A stretch of DNA of 64,000 nt from Alphaproteobacteria bacterium UBA6324 (GTDB taxonomy: Bacteria > Pseudomonadota > Alphaproteobacteria > CAAGCB01 > CAG-977), in assembly GCA_002439085.1 (NCBI GenBank), contig DJSW01000009.1:1-64000 (forward strand). The letters run 5' to 3'. The notes beneath the pieces were generated by a model. That model saw nothing but the letters and a program-made list of their open reading frames with translations. It was not told the DNA's origin and did no database searches. Shown here in pieces: positions 1 to 7,149 of this stretch (positions are counted from its first letter, which is position 1; the number at the start of each line of letters is the position of its first letter). Made by a program: the position numbers and the translations under genes.

Positions 1-49
1 TCAGACGTTCGGCAATGTTTTCGATGACTTGGTTTTTCGTATCGGTCAT
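1..49 (-). CDS. 5' end of an unidentified gene (partial)
   Basis: A reverse-strand reading frame begins with ATG at 49 and runs off the left edge after 16 codons, starting M-T-D-T-K-N-Q-V-I-E-N-I-A-E-R-L. A GGGAG ribosome binding site lies just upstream, and the leader contains strong hairpins (74-111). That a gene starts here is well supported by the start and ribosome binding site. The product cannot be named from 16 residues. Confidence 0.55.
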   Translation of the reverse strand, partial: MTDTKNQVIENIAERL

Positions 50-73
50 TTTTAATTCTCCCTTAAAAGAAAC

Positions 74-111
74 AGCCCCGAAGGGGTTGTGGACACGCGC
101 CACAACCCCTT
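74..111 (-). promoter_or_regulatory. attenuator-like overlapping hairpins in the leader of the edge gene
   Basis: A perfect 12-bp inverted repeat (81-92 with 100-111, 7-nt loop) overlaps a second, smaller GC hairpin (CCCC 76-79 with GGGG 83-86). Read on the minus strand, the small hairpin is followed by CTGTTTCTTTT. The two helices share bases 83-86 and cannot both form, which is the layout of an antiterminator/terminator pair 25-60 nt upstream of the start codon at 49. The structure is seen in the sequence; the regulatory role is inferred. Confidence 0.4.
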
Positions 112-139
112 TCGAGGTGGTTCGTCGGGGAGAACAAGC

Positions 140-250
140 GGAAGTCAACGCACCGCAAAAACGGAGGGGTATCGCCCGTTTTGCAGGGAACCCGCGACCG
201 AAAATCGGGGAAACCGTTTTTGCGCGCTCGCGTCTTGGTGCTTGACTTCC
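140..250. other. long imperfect inverted repeat, candidate structured RNA
   Basis: The arms 140-148/242-250, 150-154/237-241 and 155-164/214-223 give 24 Watson-Crick pairs, interrupted by a bulged C at 149 and a 13-nt bulge at 224-236. They enclose a GC-rich interior with small hairpins, for example 198-201/205-208. No convincing protein is encoded here. The signatures of 4.5S SRP RNA, tmRNA and RNase P are not seen. It could be a small RNA on either strand, a riboregulatory leader of the gene starting at 49, or a palindromic intergenic repeat. The strand is undetermined. Confidence 0.3.
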
Positions 251-264
251 AAGACAGAAAAAAA

Positions 265-310
265 AGCAAGAACGGACAACTAACCTCTAAATCGAAAGCC
301 CGTTCTTGCT
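265..310 (-). terminator. Rho-independent terminator
   Basis: An 11-bp perfect stem (265-275 with 300-310) has a 24-nt loop. On the minus strand it is followed directly by a run of T residues. It would terminate transcription coming from the tRNA-Arg side. On the plus strand the 3' flank is AATAAAAG, so termination in that direction is weak. Confidence 0.55.
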
Positions 311-323
311 AATAAAAGAAAAT

Positions 324-355
324 CCGCCGATTCGCGAAAATCGGCGGCGGTTTTT
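324..355 (+). terminator. Rho-independent terminator
   Basis: CCGCCGATT (324-332) pairs with AATCGGCGG (339-347), a 9-bp GC-rich stem, followed by CGG and TTTTT (351-355). This is a standard plus-strand terminator shape. It suggests a plus-strand transcript crosses 140-320, although no promoter was identified for one. Confidence 0.5.
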
Positions 356-357
356 CG

Positions 358-407
358 ACGTTAAACGCGACGTTAAACGATTAACGTCGTTTAACGCCGT
401 TTAACGT
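358..407. repeat. two direct plus two inverted copies of a 10-bp motif
   Basis: ACGTTAAACG occurs at 358-367 and 370-379. Its reverse complement occurs at 388-397 (one mismatch, last base) and exactly at 398-407. The four copies make a nested palindrome around a short AT-rich centre. Such spacing suits a DNA-binding protein operator or a cruciform/hairpin. Its function is unknown; it lies between the terminators at 265-355 and the tRNA-Arg gene. Confidence 0.5.
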
Positions 408-428
408 GGACAAATTTTGGGCAAACAG

Positions 429-460
429 AAACCCGCGAAAATCAACGTTTCCGCGGGTTT
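429..460 (-). terminator. probable terminator after tRNA-Arg
   Basis: AAACCCGCG (429-437) pairs with CGCGGGTTT (452-460). On the minus strand it begins a few bases downstream of the tRNA 3' end and is followed by CTGTTTG. The T tract is interrupted, so termination efficiency is uncertain. Confidence 0.4.
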
Positions 461-463
461 TAG

Positions 464-540
464 TGGCGCGCCCAGGAGAATTCGAATCCCCAGCCTTCTG
501 ATCCGTAGTCAGATGCTCTATCCAGTTGAGCTATGGGCGC
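464..540 (-). tRNA. tRNA-Arg (anticodon ACG), CCA encoded
   Basis: The reverse complement folds into a full cloverleaf. The acceptor GCGCCCA pairs with TGGGCGC (discriminator G at 467), a D arm contains AGCTCAACTGGATAGAGC, an anticodon stem TCTGA/TCAGA closes the loop CTACGGA with anticodon ACG, and a T arm carries TTCGAAT. CCA is encoded at 466-464. A promoter-like pair lies upstream (554-582). ACG is normally deaminated to ICG and reads CGU, CGC and CGA arginine codons. Confidence 0.96.
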
Positions 541-553
541 TTAAGCAAGGATG

Positions 554-582
554 TATATACCGCTTTGAAATTCCGGTTGCAA
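554..582 (-). promoter_or_regulatory. promoter of tRNA-Arg
   Basis: On the minus strand, TTGCAA (582-577) and TATATA (559-554) are separated by 17 bp, with the -10 ending 14 nt before the mature tRNA 5' end at 540. This is a good sigma-70-type arrangement for a stable RNA gene. Confidence 0.5.
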
Positions 583-631
583 GCTTTTTTTTCAAAAAAA
601 TGCGACTTTTTTACATTTTTGATAAAAATTC

Positions 632-659
632 TTGCAAAACAGCGATTTATCGTTACATT
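632..659 (+). promoter_or_regulatory. possible promoter of the lipoprotein gene at 746
   Basis: TTGCAA (632-637) and TACATT (654-659) are spaced by 16 bp, about 90 nt before the start codon at 746. This is only a match to the sigma-70 consensus. Confidence 0.3.
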
Positions 660-745
660 CTAAAAATTGCCCTTTTTTTGCCACGGCAAAGGACGGGCGG
701 GGAAATTGTGCAGTTTTCTTAAACTTTTTTAAGGTGTTCAAAACC

Positions 746-1882
746 ATGTCCATTCTGAAAAGCCTTTCCTTGGCGGCCGCCCTGCTGACGTTTACCGGTT
801 GCACGTCGTCCACCAATTCTTACAACGACGATTATTTCGCCGACGATTTCGCCATGCAGCCGACGCAGACGGAGCAGAACAGGTCGGCTCCCGCCCCCGT
901 CGCGGCGAAGGCCGAAACGCCGCGCGCCGCCGTGAACACCGCCGCTCCCGCCGCCTATACGCCCAAGGCGCAGATCGTTTCCGAAGTCAGCAAAAAGGTC
1001 GCCGCGATTGACGCGAAGCTGGCGCAGATTCAGGAAAACATCGGCAAAAACACCGGCGTGTTTCAGGCTTTGAAACAGAAAGGCGCGGAGGAATCCCGCA
1101 ATTATTATGAATTCGTCGCCCGCATTTACGCGCGTTTGCAAAACGGCACGACGCCGGGGAACCCCGAATTGACGGAAATGTGGAAACAGGCGTCCGCCCT
1201 GTTGACCGGATCGGACAAGAACATGGCCGAAACGGCGAAGCTGTCCAGCGAAACGTTGCGTTTGAAAAACGAATTGGACGCCCTGCTGGACACGATTTCG
1301 GAAACGTTCCAGATTTCGGGCGCGATGGAAATCGACCATGAAAACCTCAGAGCATTGGAAGACCGCGCCAACCAGACCACCGTTTCCCTGAACCGCCTGA
1401 GTTCCGACATCGCCGCGCAGATCGCCCGTCAGCAGCAGTATTTCAGCACGGAATCGCAAAACATCAACCAGCTGGGCACCGACATTCAAAACGGCGGTCT
1501 GTCCGCCGGACGCGCGCAACCGTCCGTCAGCGTTCCCGCTTTGCCCGCGACGCTGATGTCGCCCGCGGCGCAGCTGCCCGAAGCCAACCTGTCCGGCCGC
1601 AGACCGTTGATGGTGATCCGGTTCAACAAAAAGAACGTCGCCTATGAACAGGCGTTGTACAAAGCGGTCAAGGCGGCGTTGGACAAACGTCCCAATACCG
1701 TTTTCGAGGTTGTCGCTGTCAGCCCGGCCAACGCCAAATCCGGCGAATTCGAGGCGGCGAAGAATGCCGACGCCGTGCGCAATTCTCTGACGGCCATGGG
1801 GTTGCCCGACAGCCGGATCTATTCCTCTAAAACGAAAAGCGCCTCCATTCAAACGACGGAAGTGCATCTGTATTTGAAGTAA
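746..1882 (+). CDS. predicted lipoprotein with OmpA-like C-terminal region
   Basis: 378 residues from ATG 746, chosen over an upstream in-frame ATG at 632 because AAGGTG precedes it and the protein then starts with a lipoprotein signal peptide (hydrophobic stretch, L-T-F-T-G-C, lipidated Cys19). An Ala/Pro-rich linker (about 40-85) is followed by a Gln/Ala-rich helical, probably coiled-coil region (90-260). The last ~90 residues, beginning LMVIRFNKKNVAYEQALY, resemble a compact periplasmic alpha/beta domain of OmpA or BamC-like type. It is probably anchored in the outer membrane. The specific role is unknown. The next gene, for an EAL-like protein, starts 42 nt downstream. Confidence 0.7.
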   Translation: MSILKSLSLAAALLTFTGCTSSTNSYNDDYFADDFAMQPTQTEQNRSAPAPVAAKAETPRAAVNTAAPAAYTPKAQIVSEVSKKVAAIDAKLAQIQENIGKNTGVFQALKQKGAEESRNYYEFVARIYARLQNGTTPGNPELTEMWKQASALLTGSDKNMAETAKLSSETLRLKNELDALLDTISETFQISGAMEIDHENLRALEDRANQTTVSLNRLSSDIAAQIARQQQYFSTESQNINQLGTDIQNGGLSAGRAQPSVSVPALPATLMSPAAQLPEANLSGRRPLMVIRFNKKNVAYEQALYKAVKAALDKRPNTVFEVVAVSPANAKSGEFEAAKNADAVRNSLTAMGLPDSRIYSSKTKSASIQTTEVHLYLK

Positions 1883-1924
1883 GACAACGGGCATTTTCCC
1901 GTTTCGGACGCGAAAGGATTCTTT

Positions 1925-3184
1925 GTGGCGGCACCGGCGGAACAACAACTGATCGACTCGCTGAAACGCATTGAACCGGTCAAAGCGGTTTCGACGGCTT
2001 TGTTGATCAGGATATCCGCCCTGAATCCCGCGAATCGCACGCAAAATCACGTTCATATGACGCAAACCGCGCTGAATGAACTGATTATCAAATCCCAATC
2101 GTCCATGCACGTTATGGCCAACAATGACATTGTTATTGTCGGTCAGGGCATTTTGCCGCAGTATTTGACGGAAACCGTTGATTCCGTGCGCCGGATATTC
2201 CAATCCGACCCGTTCGCCGCCGCGCGTCCGAACGATTTCATCCGGATATTCCCGTTGAACCGTGATTTTGACGCGGTTATGAACTATGCGAAAAAAAGCC
2301 TGAACGCGCTGGAAAATCAGCACGAAGGCAAGCGCGAAATTCCGTTGGCGCCTGAACATCTGGATGCCATTTTGCGCAATATTCAAGGGTTCAACATCCT
2401 GAAAATCATCCGCCGACAAGAGGCTATCCGCATATCGAACGACGGTTTTACATCGCTGTTTCTGGAATACTTCACGTCCATGGCCGATTTGAAAAAGGCG
2501 ATCGCGCCGGATGTCGATGTGCTGTCCAACCGCTGGCTGTTCCAGCATTTAAGCGAAACGCTGGACAAGCGGATGCTGGGCATATCGCGGGAACTGATCG
2601 CCCACACGCCGAAGGATTTGTCCCTGAATTTAAACATTTCGACCATTTTCACCCCCGCGTTTGAACAGTTCCTGTCGGAAATGCCCGAAGACGCGTCCGT
2701 CGTCGTCGAAGTCCAGCTGATGGACATCATCCAGAACACGCAAAACTACACGGTCGCCCGCGATTTGCTGCACGAGGCCGGCCACCGGATCCTGATTGAC
2801 GGCCTGCATCCGATTTCCTTCGAGTTTATGGACATGAACACGTTGCGGCCGGATCTGATGAAAATGAATTGGTCGCCCGCGTTGGCCAAAGGTGAACAAG
2901 CCGGCCGTTTGCGGGAGGTTGATCCTGAAAAAATCATTTTGATGCGTTGCGAGGACGAAGACGCCTTGCGCTGGGGGCTGACGCACGGCATCCACAGTTA
3001 TCAGGGGTATTTTATCGACGCTTTGACCGCGGCAAAAATCCGCAAGGAATGTCCGAATCGCAAAATTTGTTCCGCCGCGCGTTGCCGTGCGGCAAAATCG
3101 GTCATCACCGGCGCGATGCGGGCGGAATGTCTGTCGCCGCAACGGTTGGATCTGCCCGTCGAACACAGGGAGGCGCGCGCATGA
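1925..3184 (+). CDS. degenerate EAL-domain protein with C-terminal cysteine cluster
   Basis: 419 residues from GTG 1925, preceded by GAAAGGA. Residues ~190-370 follow the EAL fold: LFQHLSETLDKRM, LSLNLNIST, VVVEVQLMDI, a region corresponding to DDFG that reads IDGLHPISFEFMD, and GIHSYQGYFID. The E-A-L signature and the DDFG metal-binding pair are missing, so c-di-GMP hydrolysis is unlikely; it may bind a ligand or protein. The N-terminal ~180 residues are unassigned. Four cysteines near the end (376, 382, 387, 402) could hold a metal. It overlaps the next paralogue by 4 nt (ATGA), so the two are co-translated. Confidence 0.7.
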   Translation: MAAPAEQQLIDSLKRIEPVKAVSTALLIRISALNPANRTQNHVHMTQTALNELIIKSQSSMHVMANNDIVIVGQGILPQYLTETVDSVRRIFQSDPFAAARPNDFIRIFPLNRDFDAVMNYAKKSLNALENQHEGKREIPLAPEHLDAILRNIQGFNILKIIRRQEAIRISNDGFTSLFLEYFTSMADLKKAIAPDVDVLSNRWLFQHLSETLDKRMLGISRELIAHTPKDLSLNLNISTIFTPAFEQFLSEMPEDASVVVEVQLMDIIQNTQNYTVARDLLHEAGHRILIDGLHPISFEFMDMNTLRPDLMKMNWSPALAKGEQAGRLREVDPEKIILMRCEDEDALRWGLTHGIHSYQGYFIDALTAAKIRKECPNRKICSAARCRAAKSVITGAMRAECLSPQRLDLPVEHREARA

Positions 3185-4404
3185 TCAATCAGGAGGAGGC
3201 TTTCCGCCGCTATCTGGCCGCCCCGCAGCAAACGGGTGCTGAAATCACCGTTTTGCAACTAAGGATTTCGCAGGTTGATGAGGCTTTGCGCAAGGACGGC
3301 CTGCTGACAACGATCGTCGGCGGCTTCGGCGACGTTCTGGAGGTGTACGGGCAGGCGTTCTGTTTGAAAAACGACGACATTTTCATCGTGTATTCGCCCA
3401 AGGTCAACGAAAACACCGTGCGTGCCGCGTTGATCCGGACGTGGATGCATTTTTCCGACGATCCGAAAACGGCGAACGCGGCGGAAACGTTGGAACGCAA
3501 ATACGTTCTGCCCGCGGATGCGGATGCGCTGATGTTTGAAATCGCGCGAATCGGCAACGGCCCGTCGCGCACGCTGGGCGAAAAAAAAGAGCGCAAAAAA
3601 TTCGTCGCGCCGCCCGTTTTTGATAAAAAGCATCTGCTGTTCACGCCGGAAATGTTGGCGCGCGTGACAAAAGCTTTGCAGAACACCGACTTTTCCAACA
3701 TGATCCGTCGGCAGAACGTTTGCATTTTGTTGGAGGACGCGCGGCCGCAGCCCTTGTTTGAAGAAGTGTTCGTGTCCATCGCCGATTTGGGCGAATCCAT
3801 TTTGCCGGGGGTGTCGCTGACGGCGACGCCGTGGCTGTTCCAAGACCTGACCGAAACGCTGGACAAGCGCGTTTTGAACAGCGTGTCGCGTCACGACGAC
3901 GGCGCGTTTACGCACGATTTTTCGCTGAATCTGAACATTTCGACCATTCTGTCCGAGGAATTTCGCGAATTTGACGGCAATATCAGGTCGTCCGTGAAAA
4001 ACACGATCGTTTTGGAATTGCAGCCGATCGACATTTTCAGCGATCTGCGTTCCTATCTGTCCGCCCGCGACTACGCCCAAAATCTGGGGTACAAGATCTG
4101 CGTTGACGGCGTGACGCACAAAACGCTGAAATTCATCGACCGCGAACGGTTGGGCGCGGATTACGTCAAGCTGATGTGGAATGCCGACCTGCCTTTCGCA
4201 TTGCAAGAGGATGCGGAGTTGGGCGAACGGCTGGAAAACATCGGGGCGAATCGCGCGATTTTGTGCCGCGTTGACGATGAGGAAGCTTTGCTGGTCGCCA
4301 AAAAATACGGTATCACCCTGTTTCAGGGACGCTACATCCAGCATTTGATGTCCGACAATCCGCGCAACCGCCGCGTCGGAACGACTTTGTTGCACAGATA
4401 TTAA
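3181..4404 (+). CDS. second degenerate EAL-domain protein
   Basis: 407 residues from ATG 3181, overlapping the stop of the preceding paralogue. The C-terminal half aligns by eye with that protein: LFQDLTETLDKRVL, FSLNLNISTIL, IVLELQPIDIF, ICVDGVTHKTLKFID and YGITLFQGRYI. Again the EAL triad and DDFG loop are absent. The N-terminal region (MINQEEAFRRYL onward) differs from its neighbour, and the terminal cysteine cluster is missing. Tandem duplication and divergence followed by specialisation as a non-catalytic pair is the likely history. The partner and signal are unknown. Confidence 0.68.
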   Translation: MINQEEAFRRYLAAPQQTGAEITVLQLRISQVDEALRKDGLLTTIVGGFGDVLEVYGQAFCLKNDDIFIVYSPKVNENTVRAALIRTWMHFSDDPKTANAAETLERKYVLPADADALMFEIARIGNGPSRTLGEKKERKKFVAPPVFDKKHLLFTPEMLARVTKALQNTDFSNMIRRQNVCILLEDARPQPLFEEVFVSIADLGESILPGVSLTATPWLFQDLTETLDKRVLNSVSRHDDGAFTHDFSLNLNISTILSEEFREFDGNIRSSVKNTIVLELQPIDIFSDLRSYLSARDYAQNLGYKICVDGVTHKTLKFIDRERLGADYVKLMWNADLPFALQEDAELGERLENIGANRAILCRVDDEEALLVAKKYGITLFQGRYIQHLMSDNPRNRRVGTTLLHRY

Positions 4405-4419
4405 CGAAAGGGGGCGTCC

Positions 4420-5325
4420 ATGTGGCATTGTCTGTCCGGCAATCGGGAATTCGGACCTTTTTCCGATGACGAAGCGTCGCGTTTCATCCAATCGCACCCC
4501 GATTGTCTGGTTTGGCGCGACGGAATGCCCGAATGGATACCCGCCGACCGGTTCGCCGCGTTGAACGGTGCGGGAAACGACGTGCCGTCCGCGGGCGCGT
4601 TTTTCGATTCGGGGCTGGATTTTAAAATCCTCGGCGATGATATGCAGTATGTCGAAATCACTTTGGGCGAAGGCGAATCCGTCATCGCGGAACCCGGCGC
4701 GATGCTGTACAAGGACAACAATATTTCGCTGGACGCCATGCTGGGGACGGCGAACGGCGGCTTTTTCGGCAAGCTGTTCGGTGCTGGAAAGCGCGTTTTG
4801 TCGGGGGAAAGGGCATTTTTAACGGCATTTACGAATACGATGCCGCGCCCGTCGCGGGTGGCGTTTTCCGCGCCCTATCCCGGAAAGATCATCCCCGTAT
4901 CCCTGTCCGGATTCGGCGGGGAAATCATCTGCCAGCGCGACAGTTTTCTGTGCGCGCAGGCCGATGTCGATATCGGCGTCTATTTCCAGAAAAAGATCAT
5001 GACCGCTTTGTTCGGCGGGCAGGGTTTCGTCATGCAGCGTCTGCAAGGCGACGGAGTCGTTTTCATTCACGCCGGCGGCGCGATCGGCGAGATCGAATTG
5101 AGGGAATACGAGGCGTTGCAGGTTGATGTCGGTTGTTTGGTCGCGTTCCAGCCGTCGGTTCATTTCAACGTGACCGGAACGGGCAGCCTGAAATCGCAGA
5201 TTTTCGGCGGTTCAGGCCTGTTTTTCGCGGATATGCGGGGGCCGGGAAAAGTTTGGGTTCAATCCCTGCCGTTCGCGCGGCTGGCGCAAAGATTCGCCGA
5301 CCGGATCGTCCCGCGGCGAAAATAA
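4420..5325 (+). CDS. GYF_2-AIM24 (TIGR00266-like) fusion protein
   Basis: 301 residues. Residues 1-48 form a GYF_2-type domain (MWHCLSGNREFGPFS, then CLVWRDGMPEWIPA). From ~63 on, the protein matches the AIM24/TIGR00266 family: DMQYVEITLGEGESVIAEPGAMLY, glycine-rich segments, SLSGFGGEIICQRDSFLCA, and a closing KVWVQSLPFARLAQR. Members of this family form a beta-rich trimer; the biochemical role is not established. There is no signal peptide or membrane span. A 15-nt gap with GAAAGGGGG separates it from the EAL gene, so all three may be one transcript. Confidence 0.8.
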   Translation: MWHCLSGNREFGPFSDDEASRFIQSHPDCLVWRDGMPEWIPADRFAALNGAGNDVPSAGAFFDSGLDFKILGDDMQYVEITLGEGESVIAEPGAMLYKDNNISLDAMLGTANGGFFGKLFGAGKRVLSGERAFLTAFTNTMPRPSRVAFSAPYPGKIIPVSLSGFGGEIICQRDSFLCAQADVDIGVYFQKKIMTALFGGQGFVMQRLQGDGVVFIHAGGAIGEIELREYEALQVDVGCLVAFQPSVHFNVTGTGSLKSQIFGGSGLFFADMRGPGKVWVQSLPFARLAQRFADRIVPRRK

Positions 5326-5348
5326 ATGGCGGAATGTTAAATAATCTG

Positions 5349-5378
5349 TTGACAAATCCGTGATTATCCGCCTATAAA
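5349..5378 (+). promoter_or_regulatory. promoter of rplU-rpmA
   Basis: TTGACA (5349-5354) and TATAAA (5373-5378) with an 18-bp spacer lie about 70 nt upstream of the L21 start. The -35 is a perfect consensus, as expected for a ribosomal protein operon. Confidence 0.65.
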
Positions 5379-5444
5379 AGGCTCTCACTAAAGCGGAAAA
5401 GGGTTTTCTGCTTTTTGTTATGAATTTCTAAGATGGTGAAGAAA

Positions 5445-5744
5445 ATGTTCGCAGTTATTAAGACAGGCGGCAAACAGTACAAGGTCGCAAAGGATGATAC
5501 GATCGTCGTTGAAAAGCTCAATGCGGAGATCGGCTCTACTGTGACATTTGACAATGTGCTCGCCCTTGATGAAAAAATCGGCACGCCCAACATCGCCGGT
5601 GCCAAAGTATCCGCCAAGGTCGTCAAGCAGACCCGCGACGATACCGTTATCGTTTTCAAAAAGAAACGCCGTCAGGGCTATCGCCGTAAAAACGGCCATC
5701 GTCAGTATATCTCGATCGTCAAGATCACGGATATCGCCGAATAA
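5445..5744 (+). CDS. rplU: 50S ribosomal protein L21
   Basis: 99 residues from ATG 5445, giving the canonical start MFAVIKTGGKQYKVA. An in-frame ATG at 5433 (adding MVKK) has a poorer ribosome binding site, whereas GGTGAAG precedes 5445. The conserved C-terminal KKKRRQGYRRKNGHRQ rRNA-binding segment and final VKITDI are present. L21 binds 23S rRNA domains and stabilises the large subunit. It is followed by rpmA after 26 nt, in the standard rplU-rpmA-obgE order. Confidence 0.97.
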   Translation: MFAVIKTGGKQYKVAKDDTIVVEKLNAEIGSTVTFDNVLALDEKIGTPNIAGAKVSAKVVKQTRDDTVIVFKKKRRQGYRRKNGHRQYISIVKITDIAE

Positions 5745-5770
5745 TTTGCTTTAGGTAAAGGAGATTAACC

Positions 5771-6025
5771 ATGGCTCATAAGAAAGCAGGCGGCAGCACC
5801 AGAAACGGACGCGATTCCGAAAGCAAACGCTTGGGTTTGAAAAAATCCGGCGGTCAGGCTGTCATTCCCGGCAACATCATCGTCCGCCAGCGCGGCACGA
5901 AATACCGCACCGGTGAAAACGTCGGATTGGGTCGCGATCATACCATTTTTGCGACGGCTGAAGGTCGTGTCGCTTTTACGCGCAAAGCCGACGACAGAGT
6001 GTATGTTTCCGTCGTGACGGAATAA
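5771..6025 (+). CDS. rpmA: 50S ribosomal protein L27
   Basis: 84 residues beginning MAHKKAGGSTRNGRDS, which is the L27 N terminus that reaches the peptidyl transferase centre. GGQAVIPGNIIVRQRG and the GENVGLGRDHTIFA core are intact. Length and sequence match the family, and there is no N-terminal propeptide of the Firmicutes type. A strong AAAGGAG site lies upstream. A terminator-like hairpin (6049-6076) separates it from obgE. Confidence 0.98.
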   Translation: MAHKKAGGSTRNGRDSESKRLGLKKSGGQAVIPGNIIVRQRGTKYRTGENVGLGRDHTIFATAEGRVAFTRKADDRVYVSVVTE

Positions 6026-6048
6026 GCTTTCCGGCTTCACGGTTTTTT

Positions 6049-6080
6049 AAAGGGGATTGGTGCGCCATTCCCCTTTATTT
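6049..6080 (+). terminator. terminator between rpmA and obgE
   Basis: AAAGGGGA (6049-6056) pairs with TCCCCTTT (6069-6076) around a 12-nt loop and is followed by ATTTTGT. It may cause partial termination, lowering obgE expression relative to the ribosomal proteins. Confidence 0.45.
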
Positions 6081-6105
6081 TGTATCAGAACGGAGAATCG
6101 AATCG

Positions 6106-7149
6106 ATGAAATTTTTGGATCAAGCGAAAATCTACTTGAAATCCGGCGACGGCGGCAGCGGCTGCTGTTCTTTCCGCCGCGAAAAGTATATCGAATTCGG
6201 CGGCCCGAACGGCGGTAACGGCGGACGCGGCGGCGACGTGATTTTTGAAGCCGTCCCCAATCTGAACACCCTGATTGATTTTCGCTATCGCCAGCATTTC
6301 AAGGCCGAACGCGGCCATAACGGCGAAGGCAAGGACAAATTCGGCCGCAAAGGCGAAAACCTGATCATCAAAGTCCCCGTCGGCACGCAAATCGTCGCGG
6401 ACGACGACGAAACGATCATCAAGGATATGCTGATCCCCTACGAACGGTTCACGATCGCCAAAGGCGGCGACGGCGGTTACGGCAACGCGATGTTCAAGAC
6501 TTCGACGAATCAGGCGCCGCGCCGCGCCGACCCCGGTCGTCCCGGCGAAGAAATGTGGGTGTGGCTGAAATTGAAAATGATTGCGGATGTCGGCTTGCTG
6601 GGCTTTCCGAACGCGGGGAAATCGACTTTCCTGTCCGCCGTCACGTCGGCGCGTCCGAAAATCGCGGATTATCCGTTCACGACTCTGCATCCGAATCTGG
6701 GCATCGCGAAAATCGACGACGACGAAATGCTGGTCGCCGACATTCCGGGGATTATCGAAGGCGCGCACGACGGCGTCGGGCTGGGCGACCATTTCCTGCG
6801 CCACGTCGAACGTTGCGCCGTTTTGCTGCACCTGATCGACGGGACGGAAGACGATGTCGCCGGCCGGTACAAGGCGATTCGCAAGGAATTGAAGCTGTAT
6901 TCCCCGACGTTGGCGCAAAAACGCGAAATCGTCGTTTTGAACAAAACCGACGCGCTGTCGGATCAGGAAATCGACGAAAAGGCCAAGGCTTTGCAAAAGG
7001 CTTGCCGTAAAAAGCCGATGCTGATGTCGGGCGCGGCGCATACGGGAACGACCGAGGTTCTGCGCGCCCTGATGCCGCACGTTTTGAAATTGCGCGAAGA
7101 ACGCGGGGCGGCCGCGCGGACGGAAGCGTTTGACGATTATGACGAATAA
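6106..7149 (+). CDS. obgE: GTPase Obg/CgtA
   Basis: 347 residues. The glycine-rich Obg domain (1-158; GDGGSGCCSFRREKYIEFGG, GGNGGRGGDV) precedes the G domain with G1 GFPNAGKST (166-174), G2 around FTTLHPN, G3 DIPG (212-215) and G4 NKTD (279-282). The acidic tail ends EAFDDYDE. Obg is an essential 50S-associated GTPase acting in ribosome maturation and stress signalling. The stop overlaps the proB start by 11 nt, consistent with coupled translation. Confidence 0.97.
   Translation: MKFLDQAKIYLKSGDGGSGCCSFRREKYIEFGGPNGGNGGRGGDVIFEAVPNLNTLIDFRYRQHFKAERGHNGEGKDKFGRKGENLIIKVPVGTQIVADDDETIIKDMLIPYERFTIAKGGDGGYGNAMFKTSTNQAPRRADPGRPGEEMWVWLKLKMIADVGLLGFPNAGKSTFLSAVTSARPKIADYPFTTLHPNLGIAKIDDDEMLVADIPGIIEGAHDGVGLGDHFLRHVERCAVLLHLIDGTEDDVAGRYKAIRKELKLYSPTLAQKREIVVLNKTDALSDQEIDEKAKALQKACRKKPMLMSGAAHTGTTEVLRALMPHVLKLREERGAAARTEAFDDYDE

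Noticed and set aside
140..250. 4.5S SRP RNA, 6S RNA or tmRNA at the left edge
   Set aside because: The SRP tetraloop/GGAAG-GCAGC signature and tmRNA acceptor end are not present. 6S RNA cannot be excluded by eye but its central bubble is not recognisable.
719..2548. A 609-codon open frame on the minus strand opposite the lipoprotein and EAL genes
   Set aside because: Its sequence is Arg/Gln/Phe-rich with no recognisable motif, and it mirrors real genes on the plus strand. Long antisense frames recur throughout this window because of codon bias.
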